Part shown: positions 19,269 to 28,271 of the stretch, one piece after another | Layout: each line of letters opens with the position of its first letter | Numbering within the stretch: the first letter of the stretch is position 1 | Assembly: GCA_014378995.1 (NCBI GenBank) | Contig: JACMMP010000010.1 | Span: 62,001-126,000 of the forward strand | Direction: 5' to 3' | DNA: 64,000 nucleotides | DNA from: Hyphomonadaceae bacterium | Lineage (GTDB): Bacteria; Pseudomonadota; Alphaproteobacteria; Caulobacterales; Aquidulcibacteraceae | The notes under the pieces: generated by a model | Databases searched by the model: none | What the model was told of the DNA's origin: nothing | What the model saw: the letters and a program-made list of their open reading frames with translations, nothing else | Translations under genes and position numbers: made by a program

Positions 19269-20519
19269 TCAGCTTGCCTTGCGGCGGTCGCGGAGGCGTT
19301 CAATCGTCGCCCGCGCGATCTCGTCGGCGGAGACGTATCTGCGAATGATCTCGTCGACTTCACCTTCCGACCAATCGACCATCGCGGCGATCTCGCCGTT
19401 GCTCAGCCATGGCGCCTGGGTCTTGATGCGTGTGACGAACGTCCCCTTTCCGTCGTGGAGATGACGATCGATCTCGAGCTCTCGCGCGACACCGTTGACG
19501 AGTTCGCCCAGCGCGTTGGGCGTGTAGGCGCCGCCGCGCCCCGAGACAATGACCCACGGGCTGTCCGCTCCATGCGCCTCCTTGCGGCGAATGAGTACGC
19601 CTCGCGCCTCATTGAGGATGGGCACGATCGTCGTGCGGCTTTTCTTGCCTGCGGTCTTCGCGCGTCGCGCGCCTTTGCGTGCCGTGTAAACGAAAGCCAC
19701 ATCGGTGCACTCGCGCCAATTGAGGGCTGCCAGATCTTCTCGCCTCTGGCCATTGTTCAACACCAGGAGCAACGCATCACGCGCGGCGGCGAGTTTCAGG
19801 ATCATCGCTGGTCGCAGCGGATTGGAGGCGCTAACCGACGTCCAAACCCGCCAAATTTCCGCTTTGATGTGCTCTAGATACTTCTTGAGCAGTTCCGGCT
19901 CCCAAATCAGGGCAGAGCGATCGGCCGTCCAGACCTCCGCAAGCCCAGCCGCAGGATTGGCAGGCGCTACACCCTGTTTGACGAGAACCGCCAGAGCGCG
20001 ACGCAGCACTTGAACGCGCGCATCGGCGGCTCGGGGCCCGCGCGTCGCGGCCTGATCGTCTCGCCACCGCGTGAGGTGTCCGATCGCTAGGCGCGAAGCC
20101 AGCCCCGCGGTCGGCAATGAACCGAGCTTCAACGCGGGTTTGGTTGAGCCGCGTGGAGGAGGAATCTCATCCTCGCGCATCAGCTTGATCTGACGCGAAC
20201 GCTCCGCCTTCGTCGATGCACTGCATTTCTTGAATTCCGCGGAGCCCTGGTAAAGGTCCAAAAGGTCCGCGAGCGTTGCATCGGATACGGCGGTCGTGCG
20301 CGCATCGCGATAGCCGCCGGCGAGTTCAGACGCGCCGGCGCGCTCTGCCTGTTCGGCCTCATGCTTCGTGGCGCCTTTGAACGCACCAATTTTGGGCGCG
20401 CCCTTGCCTCGCCACGCGGTCCAGCGAATGTAATAAGCGCCGCCGTCTCGGGTTTTGTCCCGAACGGTCCTATGTGCGCCGGGTAGCGCCACTGCCTTCC
20501 TCCCACGCTCGCATGACAT
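19269..20519 (-). CDS. Tyrosine recombinase/phage-type integrase
   Basis: LLLVLNNGQRREDLAALNW (Arg box), HLHDGKGTFVTRIKTQAPWLSNGEIAAMVDWSEGEVDEIIRRYVS (C-terminal Arg/Tyr box); adjacent to tRNA-Gly. Confidence 0.88.
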   Translation of the reverse strand: MSCERGRKAVALPGAHRTVRDKTRDGGAYYIRWTAWRGKGAPKIGAFKGATKHEAEQAERAGASELAGGYRDARTTAVSDATLADLLDLYQGSAEFKKCSASTKAERSRQIKLMREDEIPPPRGSTKPALKLGSLPTAGLASRLAIGHLTRWRDDQAATRGPRAADARVQVLRRALAVLVKQGVAPANPAAGLAEVWTADRSALIWEPELLKKYLEHIKAEIWRVWTSVSASNPLRPAMILKLAAARDALLLVLNNGQRREDLAALNWRECTDVAFVYTARKGARRAKTAGKKSRTTIVPILNEARGVLIRRKEAHGADSPWVIVSGRGGAYTPNALGELVNGVARELEIDRHLHDGKGTFVTRIKTQAPWLSNGEIAAMVDWSEGEVDEIIRRYVSADEIARATIERLRDRRKAS

Positions 20520-20694
20520 CGTCGGCGTTTTCCCCTTCTCCGCTCTTCAATGACACAACAGAACGAACATCGACAATCTCAACACTACCATCCGCGCCCA
20601 CCTTTAGGCCGGCAGGCGAGATGCCGATCTCCTTCGCAAGATTAGCGATGCGCTTCACTTGTGCATCGGGAGCGTAGCGGGAACGGTTTCGCAT
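20470..20694 (-). CDS. Small integrase-associated protein
   Basis: MRNRSRYAPDAQVKRIANLAKEIGISPAGLKVGADGSVEIVD; overlaps and precedes integrase. Confidence 0.6.
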   Translation of the reverse strand: MRNRSRYAPDAQVKRIANLAKEIGISPAGLKVGADGSVEIVDVRSVVSLKSGEGENADDVMRAWEEGSGATRRT

Positions 20695-20973
20695 ACTATC
20701 GTCACATACCTATTGGATGCGCAATCGGCGGCGCAATATCGCGATGCTCCGATGCTCGCGATGCCTTGAACAGACAATTAGTTCGTAGGTTGATGACGCA
20801 CTTAGGCCATCGGAAGTGTCATCACTTTTTGCGCTGCATACAGCAGGTGACGGCGCGGCCGAATGAACATGTCCGAAGTACGCCAGCGTTGCCTGGCATT
20901 GCAGGATGCCTGTTGCCTAGTGTTGCCGCAAGCAAGGCCACATTTCGCGCGTCGAGCGAGAACGCCTCAGCGC

Positions 20974-21675
20974 TCAAGACCTAGCGATGGGGCGGTTTTG
21001 ATCTTTCCCGACGTGATTGCCGATCGAATAGCTTTTGCCTATGGCCAGATTCTGGTTCTTAGCTAGGTGCAGCAGCGCCAGCCCATCGCTGCGCTTGAGC
21101 ATCGCAAACCGACACGCGCTTCCTGCGCCAACTCGGCCGTCGCGCGCTCCCACCTTCTCACCGCTCTTCACACTCTTGCATTTCATCACGGACAACACCA
21201 AGCCAATAAGGAGCACCACGATAAAGGCAAGGTTGATCAGAACCCCCGCCGAGGGCGCTCGTGCACCCGTAGCCATAAGCAAAATACCGTCCGTCTGGAG
21301 CGCCGTGCGCCCCAGGTTCTCAAGCGTTAGCACAAGGCACATAAGCGGCACCATCGCGCGGTAGCGCACCAACGCAAGAAGGCCAAGGGCGGCCATTAGA
21401 AACAAGCCCAGTCCCCACGCTTGGAACATGAAGACGAGAGTCTGCTGTGCGGCATCGCTGTAGGACTGAAGTGGGATGCGATCGGCATTTTCAATCACGG
21501 TGCGCGTGTTGAAAAAAACGTTGGCGCCGAGGACCATCTTGACCAGCACGACTGGCGCAAAAGTCCAGATCGCTAGCCAGTGCCCCCGATACATGTTGTC
21601 CATATGCTTAGGAAAAATGCGGGTTAGCAGATCGAAGTTTGCGCTCGACGTTTTAGTCTGCCTTTTACGTAACAC
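20974..21675 (-). CDS. Hypothetical multi-pass membrane protein (YRG family copy 1)
   Basis: LLTRIFPKHMDNMYRGHWLAI...LLALVRYRAMVPLMCLVL; paralogous to 24064..24561. Confidence 0.65.
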   Translation of the reverse strand: MLRKRQTKTSSANFDLLTRIFPKHMDNMYRGHWLAIWTFAPVVLVKMVLGANVFFNTRTVIENADRIPLQSYSDAAQQTLVFMFQAWGLGLFLMAALGLLALVRYRAMVPLMCLVLTLENLGRTALQTDGILLMATGARAPSAGVLINLAFIVVLLIGLVLSVMKCKSVKSGEKVGARDGRVGAGSACRFAMLKRSDGLALLHLAKNQNLAIGKSYSIGNHVGKDQNRPIARS

Positions 21676-22371
21676 TCAGGCGCCCGCCATCGTGCTGGTC
21701 CCGGCGGCGCCCGCGACGTTCCGTTTGCTCCAAGATGTAAACAATACCCGCACAATCCAGAAGCTCATCACCAGCAACACCAACGCCATCGAACCCAGCA
21801 ACATCTCTATGCGCGGCCACGCTGCGGGCAGCGCTTCGGCGCCCTGCGCTGCGAACGATCCAACCGCGATGAATAAACCGAAGCACATGCGCCATAGATG
21901 GCGCGCGATGCGGTGAGCGTTAGAGACCCCCGGCCGCAGCATCAAGCTAAGGTCCCCGATTGCTGCAAGCGCCATAAAGGTGCTGACGACCAGGGTCGCC
22001 GTCAGGATTAGCGGGTTCTCAGCCTCGCGGGCGCCTGTGGCGATTGCGAAGGCTGACGCATATCCGAGTGCGGCGAACGTCGCTGCTACGAGAAAGGCGC
22101 CGATCTCGGTAGGGCCGGCGCGGAAGCGTTTCCGGCGCGCCGTCATCCAGCCGGTGAAAACCATGTAGATGGTGAGACCCGCCGCCACAGCGTTGCCGCG
22201 ATCCGAAATCCCCACAAACGCGGCGGTTAAAGCCATCACAACCATGGAGGCCACGAACGTCCCACCCGCTAAACGATGCACGCCCCCCCCTTTTCGGGCA
22301 ATCAACGCGGACGCGCCGGCAAGAACGCTAACCGTGCCGGCTGCGATGTGGACAAGCAAAACAATCGACAT
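21676..22371 (-). CDS. Hypothetical multi-pass membrane protein (DUF2306-like topology)
   Basis: MSIVLLVHIAAGTVSVLAGASALIARKGGGVHRLAGGTFVASMVVMALTAAFVG. Confidence 0.65.
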   Translation of the reverse strand: MSIVLLVHIAAGTVSVLAGASALIARKGGGVHRLAGGTFVASMVVMALTAAFVGISDRGNAVAAGLTIYMVFTGWMTARRKRFRAGPTEIGAFLVAATFAALGYASAFAIATGAREAENPLILTATLVVSTFMALAAIGDLSLMLRPGVSNAHRIARHLWRMCFGLFIAVGSFAAQGAEALPAAWPRIEMLLGSMALVLLVMSFWIVRVLFTSWSKRNVAGAAGTSTMAGA

Positions 22372-22388
22372 GGAATGTGTCCCCAGAT

Positions 22389-22694
22389 TTACTTCAGCGC
22401 GTGAATTGCAAGCGCGATCACGAACAGCACGATGCCGATGCTCACGCTCGCTAACACAATCGTGCCGATGACCCGTTTACGAGCAACCGAAAGCAGCCGC
22501 AGCTCCGCGTCTGGTGAAAAGTGGGGTCTCGCAAGACCACTGGAAATTGCCTCGCTCTTCTCCAGGAGCGTGCGAAAGGCGCCGTCTTGCTCTAGAAAAG
22601 TTTCGACCAAGCGCACCGTGTCAGCGCTCGCCTCACCAGTTTTGTAAAGAGGCCATAGATCGCTTATAACGTCGCGGGTCACGTCGGCGCTCAT
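22389..22694 (-). CDS. Anti-sigma-factor-like single-pass membrane protein
   Basis: MSADVTRDVISDLWPLYKTGEASADTVRLVETFLEQD...C-terminal TM; in operon behind ECF sigma factor. Confidence 0.6.
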   Translation of the reverse strand: MSADVTRDVISDLWPLYKTGEASADTVRLVETFLEQDGAFRTLLEKSEAISSGLARPHFSPDAELRLLSVARKRVIGTIVLASVSIGIVLFVIALAIHALK

Positions 22695-22719
22695 ATGCGT
22701 ATCTCCCGCCAAACCATCT

Positions 22720-23457
22720 TCATGGCGCAGCTCTAAGATTGCTGATACGCCGGTTCGCACGCATCGTGATGGTGCGGCCGGGAAAAGTCCCGTGTGTGTC
22801 GGTGGCTAATTCAGCAGAGTAACGCCGCCCATTGGGCGCTATCGCGCATGAGGTAGCAACGGTGTAGCGATCAAGATTGGCCAGGGGCATGGGACTGAAC
22901 GGGCGCGCGAGAAAAAGCCGGGTGCGAATAACATCAGGCGAAGCGCCCTTGCTTACGACAAGCTCGCCGCGTAGGCGCTCAACAATACGCCTGGTCATGT
23001 CGCCGGTGACGCTTTCCTCAGTTGGCTGGAAACTATAGGTCCAGGTTTGATCGTCTTCGCGTACAAGCCGCACGTCTCTTATGTGCGCCAGATTGGACCC
23101 CGCACACCAGGTGACGCCAGTAATACGCTGTTGCAGCGTATCAAAGTCAGTGCGCAAGGATGGAGCTAATTCAGCCCTTTGCGGAGAAGTCAGCACGAGG
23201 TCAGGACCAGCGGCGCCCAGATCGAATCGCGCGTTAAAGAGCCCATCTGCAGTCTCGTACCGAAGGTCGAAACTGTAAGTGGTACTGGCGGCTTCTGACG
23301 ATCGGATGGCTTGCGAAATCGGAGCTGGTAAGGCGCTGGACTGTGCGCTCGCTTGCGGGCCGTTTAGCCAACTTGCGGCGCAAGCCGCGACTGCGAGCGC
23401 GCCTGCGATTGTTCTTCCACAAATGCGGCTGACCCTAGTCATTGCTGCCTCCTTCAT
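22720..23457 (-). CDS. Hypothetical exported protein
   Basis: 245 aa with signal peptide AGALAVAACAASWLNGPQASAQ. Confidence 0.6.
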   Translation of the reverse strand: MKEAAMTRVSRICGRTIAGALAVAACAASWLNGPQASAQSSALPAPISQAIRSSEAASTTYSFDLRYETADGLFNARFDLGAAGPDLVLTSPQRAELAPSLRTDFDTLQQRITGVTWCAGSNLAHIRDVRLVREDDQTWTYSFQPTEESVTGDMTRRIVERLRGELVVSKGASPDVIRTRLFLARPFSPMPLANLDRYTVATSCAIAPNGRRYSAELATDTHGTFPGRTITMRANRRISNLRAAP

Positions 23458-23951
23458 TGATCTTTCTCCTGTTGGGCGCGCGCTAAGCGCAGCCGCGCGC
23501 GATGCACACGGACCTTGGCAGCTGCGATCGATATCTGGAGCGTCGCCGCAATTTGCTCATAGCTAAGCCCATGATCAACACGGAGCAGAAGCGCGGAGCG
23601 CTCTCCCTCCGGCAGCAGACCCAGTGTTTGAAGAGCGTGCGCGACACGTGCGCTGTCTGGTGTCGCCTCGCTTCCACCTCGCGCCTGCTCGTACTCAAGC
23701 TCCGTCAAAGCATGTCGATGTCGTACCGAGCGGCGCTTGGCGTCTATGAATATGTTGCGGGCGACGGTCAGTAGATAGGCGCGTGTTGTCTCGGCGTTGA
23801 TCGTGGCGCCGCGTGTCAGAACACGCGCGAAAGTATCGGAGACGATATCTTCCGCCTCGGCACGGTTGCGACAAAGCCCCAACGCGAAACGGAAGATTGC
23901 CGGCGCATGCTGACGGTAGATCGCCTCAAGATCCCCCTCGCCTTTCATCAT
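23454..23951 (-). CDS. ECF-type RNA polymerase sigma factor
   Basis: IYRQHAPAIFRFALGLCRNRAEAEDIVSDTFARVL (region 2), LGLLPEGERSALLLRVDHGLSYEQIAATLQISIAAAKVRVHRARLRL (region 4). Confidence 0.92.
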   Translation of the reverse strand: MMKGEGDLEAIYRQHAPAIFRFALGLCRNRAEAEDIVSDTFARVLTRGATINAETTRAYLLTVARNIFIDAKRRSVRHRHALTELEYEQARGGSEATPDSARVAHALQTLGLLPEGERSALLLRVDHGLSYEQIAATLQISIAAAKVRVHRARLRLARAQQEKDQ

Positions 23952-24063
23952 TCGGAATACGAACGGAGAAGCGGAAAGTTACGTCGCAGCTGTCGCAGTG
24001 GTCGCATGATCAAAACCATCTGTAATCGTGCCGGCCTGAGCTGCGCCGTAGTGTCTGATGCTG

Positions 24064-24561
24064 CTACTTGCGATGCACGAGTGATAGGATGAACCCTATC
24101 ATCAGCATGCCAAGGACGATGAAGGGCGCCGGCGCCCCGGCGCCTAGCATGCCGACGATTGCGGCGTCCTCGACAACGAGCACCTCGCCGCCCTTTGAGG
24201 CCAGCATCAGCAGATAGATGAGCGGGATCATAGAGCGATATCGGGCGATCGCGAGTAGTCCGAGCAAGGTCGGAGCAAGGCTCGCCACGCCCCACCATGC
24301 GAATAGAAGAAGGGTTGCGTTCGCTTCAATCGGTTCGAAGCCTTGAAGCGGCACAGCTTCAACGCCTCCCAGCACCGCGCGACTGGTCCAGAGGGGGTTC
24401 AAGCCAATTGCATTGACGCAGGCAAACGCTTTGACGAGCAAATAGGCAAGCAAGAGCACGAGCCCGGCAAAGAGGCCGCGGTATTGGTTGTCGATCTGAT
24501 CGGGAAAAAGTCGGGTTAGAACGGTAGATCTCGCCAAGCGCGAAACTGCAGCAACGTTCAT
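24064..24561 (-). CDS. Hypothetical multi-pass membrane protein (YRG family copy 2)
   Basis: VLTRLFPDQIDNQYRGLFAGL...LLGLLAIARYRSMIPLIYLLM. Confidence 0.65.
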   Translation of the reverse strand: MNVAAVSRLARSTVLTRLFPDQIDNQYRGLFAGLVLLLAYLLVKAFACVNAIGLNPLWTSRAVLGGVEAVPLQGFEPIEANATLLLFAWWGVASLAPTLLGLLAIARYRSMIPLIYLLMLASKGGEVLVVEDAAIVGMLGAGAPAPFIVLGMLMIGFILSLVHRK

Positions 24562-24864
24562 TGAAGCCCACCTCCCGTCCGTGAAAGACGACTGGGAATG
24601 TTCAAAGTTACATCCGCGGATTTATCACCGCCAAACCGCACGTCGTTAGTGGTTGATGCGGTATTTCCATAGGCGCCAGCCTTGGGGAGTCGCCGAGGGG
24701 TTTCCCAGCTGTTGCCCCATTTCGCAAACTTGAGTGTTTGAGCTCGTGCGAAAGGTCGCGCAATTCGCGACATTCGAGTCGACTCAAGCGGCGTCGAAGT
24801 CGGCGGAAGTTGGCTCATGCACCCCGTGCCACCGCTCACGCCTAGTTAGGGGCCGCTTTCACGT

Positions 24865-26088
24865 TCAGCGTTCGGCGAGCTGCAGCGCCGCGGCAAGGAT
24901 GGGATCGCCAGTGTCAGCGGCGCTCAGCGTATCCTCGTCGATAAGCAGATCCGGCATAGCGCGCTCCCTTGGTTCTCCCTCGACCGTGAAGAGCTGTTCG
25001 GCTGGCAAACGGATGTCGACACCGAGACATGGCAGGGGAAATGACTCCATTGCACCACGTAACCCGGCCATGGGCGTGCCGATCAGGATGGCCCCGGCCC
25101 CAGACCTGAGACCAATTGCGACCCCCTCGCCCATTGAGCCAGTCCAATGGTCCACCAACACAACCAACCGACCGCGAAACGCGTCCGGTCGGCCCGTCAC
25201 TGTCTCTAACCACTCTCGTCCATGCTTGCGGTGACGCTGATAACCGCGAACGCCTTCGAAGAACCAGCTCATGATGGGTCTGCCAACTACGGAGTCGCCG
25301 CCTGCGGGCGTGTCGCGCAGGTCCAGGATCACAGCTCTTGCGCTTCTCGCACGTTGCATCAGGGTGTCGAAGGCCTGAGGAAGCTCTGTGTTGCCGAGTG
25401 AATTGTTGATCCGGATGAGCGCCACGTCTGAGGCTGGGTAAGACAGCGTCGCTAGCCGATCATCATCATTAGCTGGAGCTGGAGCTGGCGCCAGCCGAGC
25501 TGTCCACGCGCCGGACGCTCCCCTCGCCGTGATCACCGCATCCTCAGCATAGGTTCCGGCGAGAGCGACCCTCGCGGCAAAGCTCCGCGCTGTCGTTGAG
25601 TTTGCGGACGAATGCGGCGGAAGGGACAGCTCCAACATCGGCGCGCCGTTGACGGAGAGGATTTCCATCCCTTCTCGCAGGCCTGCTTCTCGCGCAGTGC
25701 TGCCGGGCCGCACTTGGGTGGCGATAAAGCGACCGTCCCGGTACTCCACCCAAACACTGGTCCCGCTTGGTATCAAGCGAGGTGAACTACGACTGTTTGC
25801 ACTCAAGTGCGCGTGGTGATCAGCCAGACCGAAGACAAAGCGCTCAAGCACCTGGAGGTGCTGTGGGCGGGTTTCAGCCGCTGCCGCACGTTCCGCCAGC
25901 TCGTCATACAGCTCATCAACGGTGACGCCTCCTGCTGGAGTGTAGACGTAGTGCGTCCGGACCGCATCACGTGCAGCTATTAGATCGGTAAGGGCAGGCA
26001 TGCTTTCGCAAGAGGCCGTGTCGGGGATCGGTGGCGTCGCGCACCCCAGCAGGATCAGGGCCAGGGCCGTAGCTGGAAAGTGGCGCAT
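24865..26088 (-). CDS. S41-family (C-terminal processing) peptidase, lipoprotein
   Basis: Lipobox LALILLGC; PDZ-like VRPGSTAREAGLREGMEILSVNG; VILDLRDTPAGG; catalytic VDHWTGSMGEGVAIGL. Confidence 0.88.
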   Translation of the reverse strand: MRHFPATALALILLGCATPPIPDTASCESMPALTDLIAARDAVRTHYVYTPAGGVTVDELYDELAERAAAAETRPQHLQVLERFVFGLADHHAHLSANSRSSPRLIPSGTSVWVEYRDGRFIATQVRPGSTAREAGLREGMEILSVNGAPMLELSLPPHSSANSTTARSFAARVALAGTYAEDAVITARGASGAWTARLAPAPAPANDDDRLATLSYPASDVALIRINNSLGNTELPQAFDTLMQRARSARAVILDLRDTPAGGDSVVGRPIMSWFFEGVRGYQRHRKHGREWLETVTGRPDAFRGRLVVLVDHWTGSMGEGVAIGLRSGAGAILIGTPMAGLRGAMESFPLPCLGVDIRLPAEQLFTVEGEPRERAMPDLLIDEDTLSAADTGDPILAAALQLAER

Positions 26089-26289
26089 GCTTTGCCTAAG
26101 GCCAATCACATAGGTGGACAACGTCGGGGCGACGGTTGAGCAGGCATCCACCCATGTGGCCAACGGCGGTAAACTTCGCTCTCAAAATCTTGGTTCCAAG
26201 CCGGCTAAACTCACTTGCCCCTAACTAACTCTACTTGCAGGTCGAAGCAGCGCTCAAGATTTGAGTCCATGCCGCTGCATGGCACTCAC

Positions 26290-26430
26290 GCTCCGACCAT
26301 CGTGCTCGTCCGGCCCCCGCCCTCGACATACCGTTTGCCCCAGGACGTGAACAATGCGCACCAGCAACAGTGCCATCGCACCCAGCAAAATTTCAATGCG
26401 AGGCCGGCGCTGTTCCTCGCCAAGCGTCGC
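26290..26430 (-). pseudogene. Decayed C-terminal duplicate of the 21676..22371 membrane gene
   Basis: Minus-strand RPRIEILLGAMALLLVRIVHVLGQTV aligns with WPRIEMLLGSMALVLLVMSFWIVRVLF; + strand catcgtgctcgtcc...gtttgccccaggacgtgaacaat resembles 21689-21745. Confidence 0.65.
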
Positions 26431-26776
26431 GCCGCGTGGCCGAGCTCATGGTGAGAGACGTTTGGCAGATTTAGCGAATGTCTGAATGGGCCAGTCTCTG
26501 TCGCTACGACTCAAAGTGACGACAGTGCAGAAAAGACCCCTATTCCGCCGCTGCACTCCAATTTCGGAGATCCGCCTTGCCCTCTCCTTTGCGGACATTC
26601 GACGCCCGTATTCGCTGAAACGCGACATCCGCCCGCCGGCACCATGGACTCATTGGTTCGATCAACCTCAATCTCGTTCTTGCGCTCCTGCGGCCATCGC
26701 CTCGGTGACGCTGAGCCATCCAATTGGCAATGGCGGGATGGAGCCCATGCGGCTACAACTTATGCTGGAGGCGATC

Positions 26777-27190
26777 ATGACGGTGCGGCGAATAATTCTC
26801 TTGACGTTTCTCGCTCTCGTTTGCCTTGGTTGCTCGCTGCTCGGCGCGCCTGCGGCCATCGCGCACGGCGGCGGGCTCAACAGCGAGGGCTGTCACAACG
26901 AACGGCGAACGGGCGGCTACCATTGCCATCGGGGAACGCCGCGCGCGGCGCCGCTCGGCGCCTTTAATCCCGCGCCTCCGGCGGATCGTTCGAGCGACGT
27001 CGTGATCGCAGCTCAGACCCTCCTCAATCAACTGGGGTGCGATGCCGGCGCCGCCGATGGACAAGTTGGCCTGCAGACCCGCGCCGCCGCAGCGCGTTTT
27101 GCGAGCGCGACCGGGGAAAACGACGCGCAAGTCGATGCTGGGCTAGTGCGTCGGCTGGCTGAAGCTGTCGCAGCTGGAGAGCGCTGTTAG
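26777..27190 (+). CDS. Exported YHYH-motif protein with peptidoglycan-binding-like C-terminus
   Basis: Signal peptide; AHGGGLNSEGCHNERRTGGYHCHRG; AAQTLLNQLGCDAGAADGQVGLQTRAAAARF resembles PG_binding_1. Confidence 0.75.
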   Translation: MTVRRIILLTFLALVCLGCSLLGAPAAIAHGGGLNSEGCHNERRTGGYHCHRGTPRAAPLGAFNPAPPADRSSDVVIAAQTLLNQLGCDAGAADGQVGLQTRAAAARFASATGENDAQVDAGLVRRLAEAVAAGERC

Positions 27191-27340
27191 AGCGTAGGCA
27201 AAAAAGACTTCGTCATAGAGTTCGAGACCAACGGCGATAGATCTCTAGCGGCACATCCACAGCGTGGACCGCGCCATTGCGCGGTAGAATCCGATAAAGA
27301 GCGCGCCGAAGGGCGCAGACTTCAAGCAGATGAGACGGCG

Positions 27341-27877
27341 ATGATACGACCCTTTCAAAAGATCCTTGAGCCAGACGATCGCTTTCGCGCGTTTGTTCGG
27401 TTTGATGATCAAACGCCGATGACGCTCGAGGATCACTACGAAAGCATGGCCCCGCTCGAACTACGCGCGACGGTGCCGAAGAGTGTCAGTATGATGTTTG
27501 ATCGGGCGCGTGCAGCATATCTCTACGCTTGGTTCGCATACGAACTCACCACGCTCGCTCAGTACCAAGCCTGCGCCACGGTCGAAGTGGTGCTGCGTGA
27601 AAAACTCGAAGCTCGATACCAAGGAAAATCGTTCAAGCATCTGAATGGTTGTCTGGAAAAGGCCATCGCTGATGGCGATCTGAGCGCCTTCCGACTTCGG
27701 CCAGGCGAGCGCATCTACACTTTGGATGACCTTAACGCGCTCAAAGACTTGCTTGTCCATGTCCGCAATCTGGTCGCGCACGGCTCGGAAATGGTGGCGA
27801 TGCCCACACAAGCCTTGATCGTGCTTGAACCCTGCGCGCGCCTGATCGATCACTGTTACGGATGTCGCTTACCCTAG
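27341..27877 (+). CDS. Hypothetical protein with candidate HEPN-type RN-x3-H motif
   Basis: ALKDLLVHVRNLVAHGSEMV (Rx4H) in a mostly helical 178-aa protein. Confidence 0.55.
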   Translation: MIRPFQKILEPDDRFRAFVRFDDQTPMTLEDHYESMAPLELRATVPKSVSMMFDRARAAYLYAWFAYELTTLAQYQACATVEVVLREKLEARYQGKSFKHLNGCLEKAIADGDLSAFRLRPGERIYTLDDLNALKDLLVHVRNLVAHGSEMVAMPTQALIVLEPCARLIDHCYGCRLP

Positions 27878-28271
27878 TGTCAGGCGCACCCGCCGTGATG
27901 ATCTCGAAAAGGATACGCTTTCAGCGGGCGGCGCCCGGGTGGGCGATCCAGGCGAGCTTCACGATCGCTTCGGGGGGACGTCGAAGGCCTTCGCAAATCC
28001 CTTGCGCATTGCCGCGCTGAGTCAGAGTCGTTGCACGAGGCCCGGGCCTGCGCTTGTGATCGCGCATGCACAGATCTTCGGCGCGAGCGCGAAATCACCG
28101 GCTCAAAGGCGCCGGCGACGCGGCGCTATTCCTCGCGGCTGTGGACTGGCTGACTGCCAATCCGCGTCTCCTTCATCCCAGAAGCGGACGTCGACCGCCT
28201 TCATCCTCAAAGCGGACATCGGGCCGCCCGTCAGAAACAATCTTGCGCGATGTCCACGCTTGCGCTTGTGA

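Noticed and set aside
24558-24839. 93-aa minus-strand ORF with RFGGDKSADV
   Set aside because: Looks like spurious translation of a dispersed repeat element rather than a gene.
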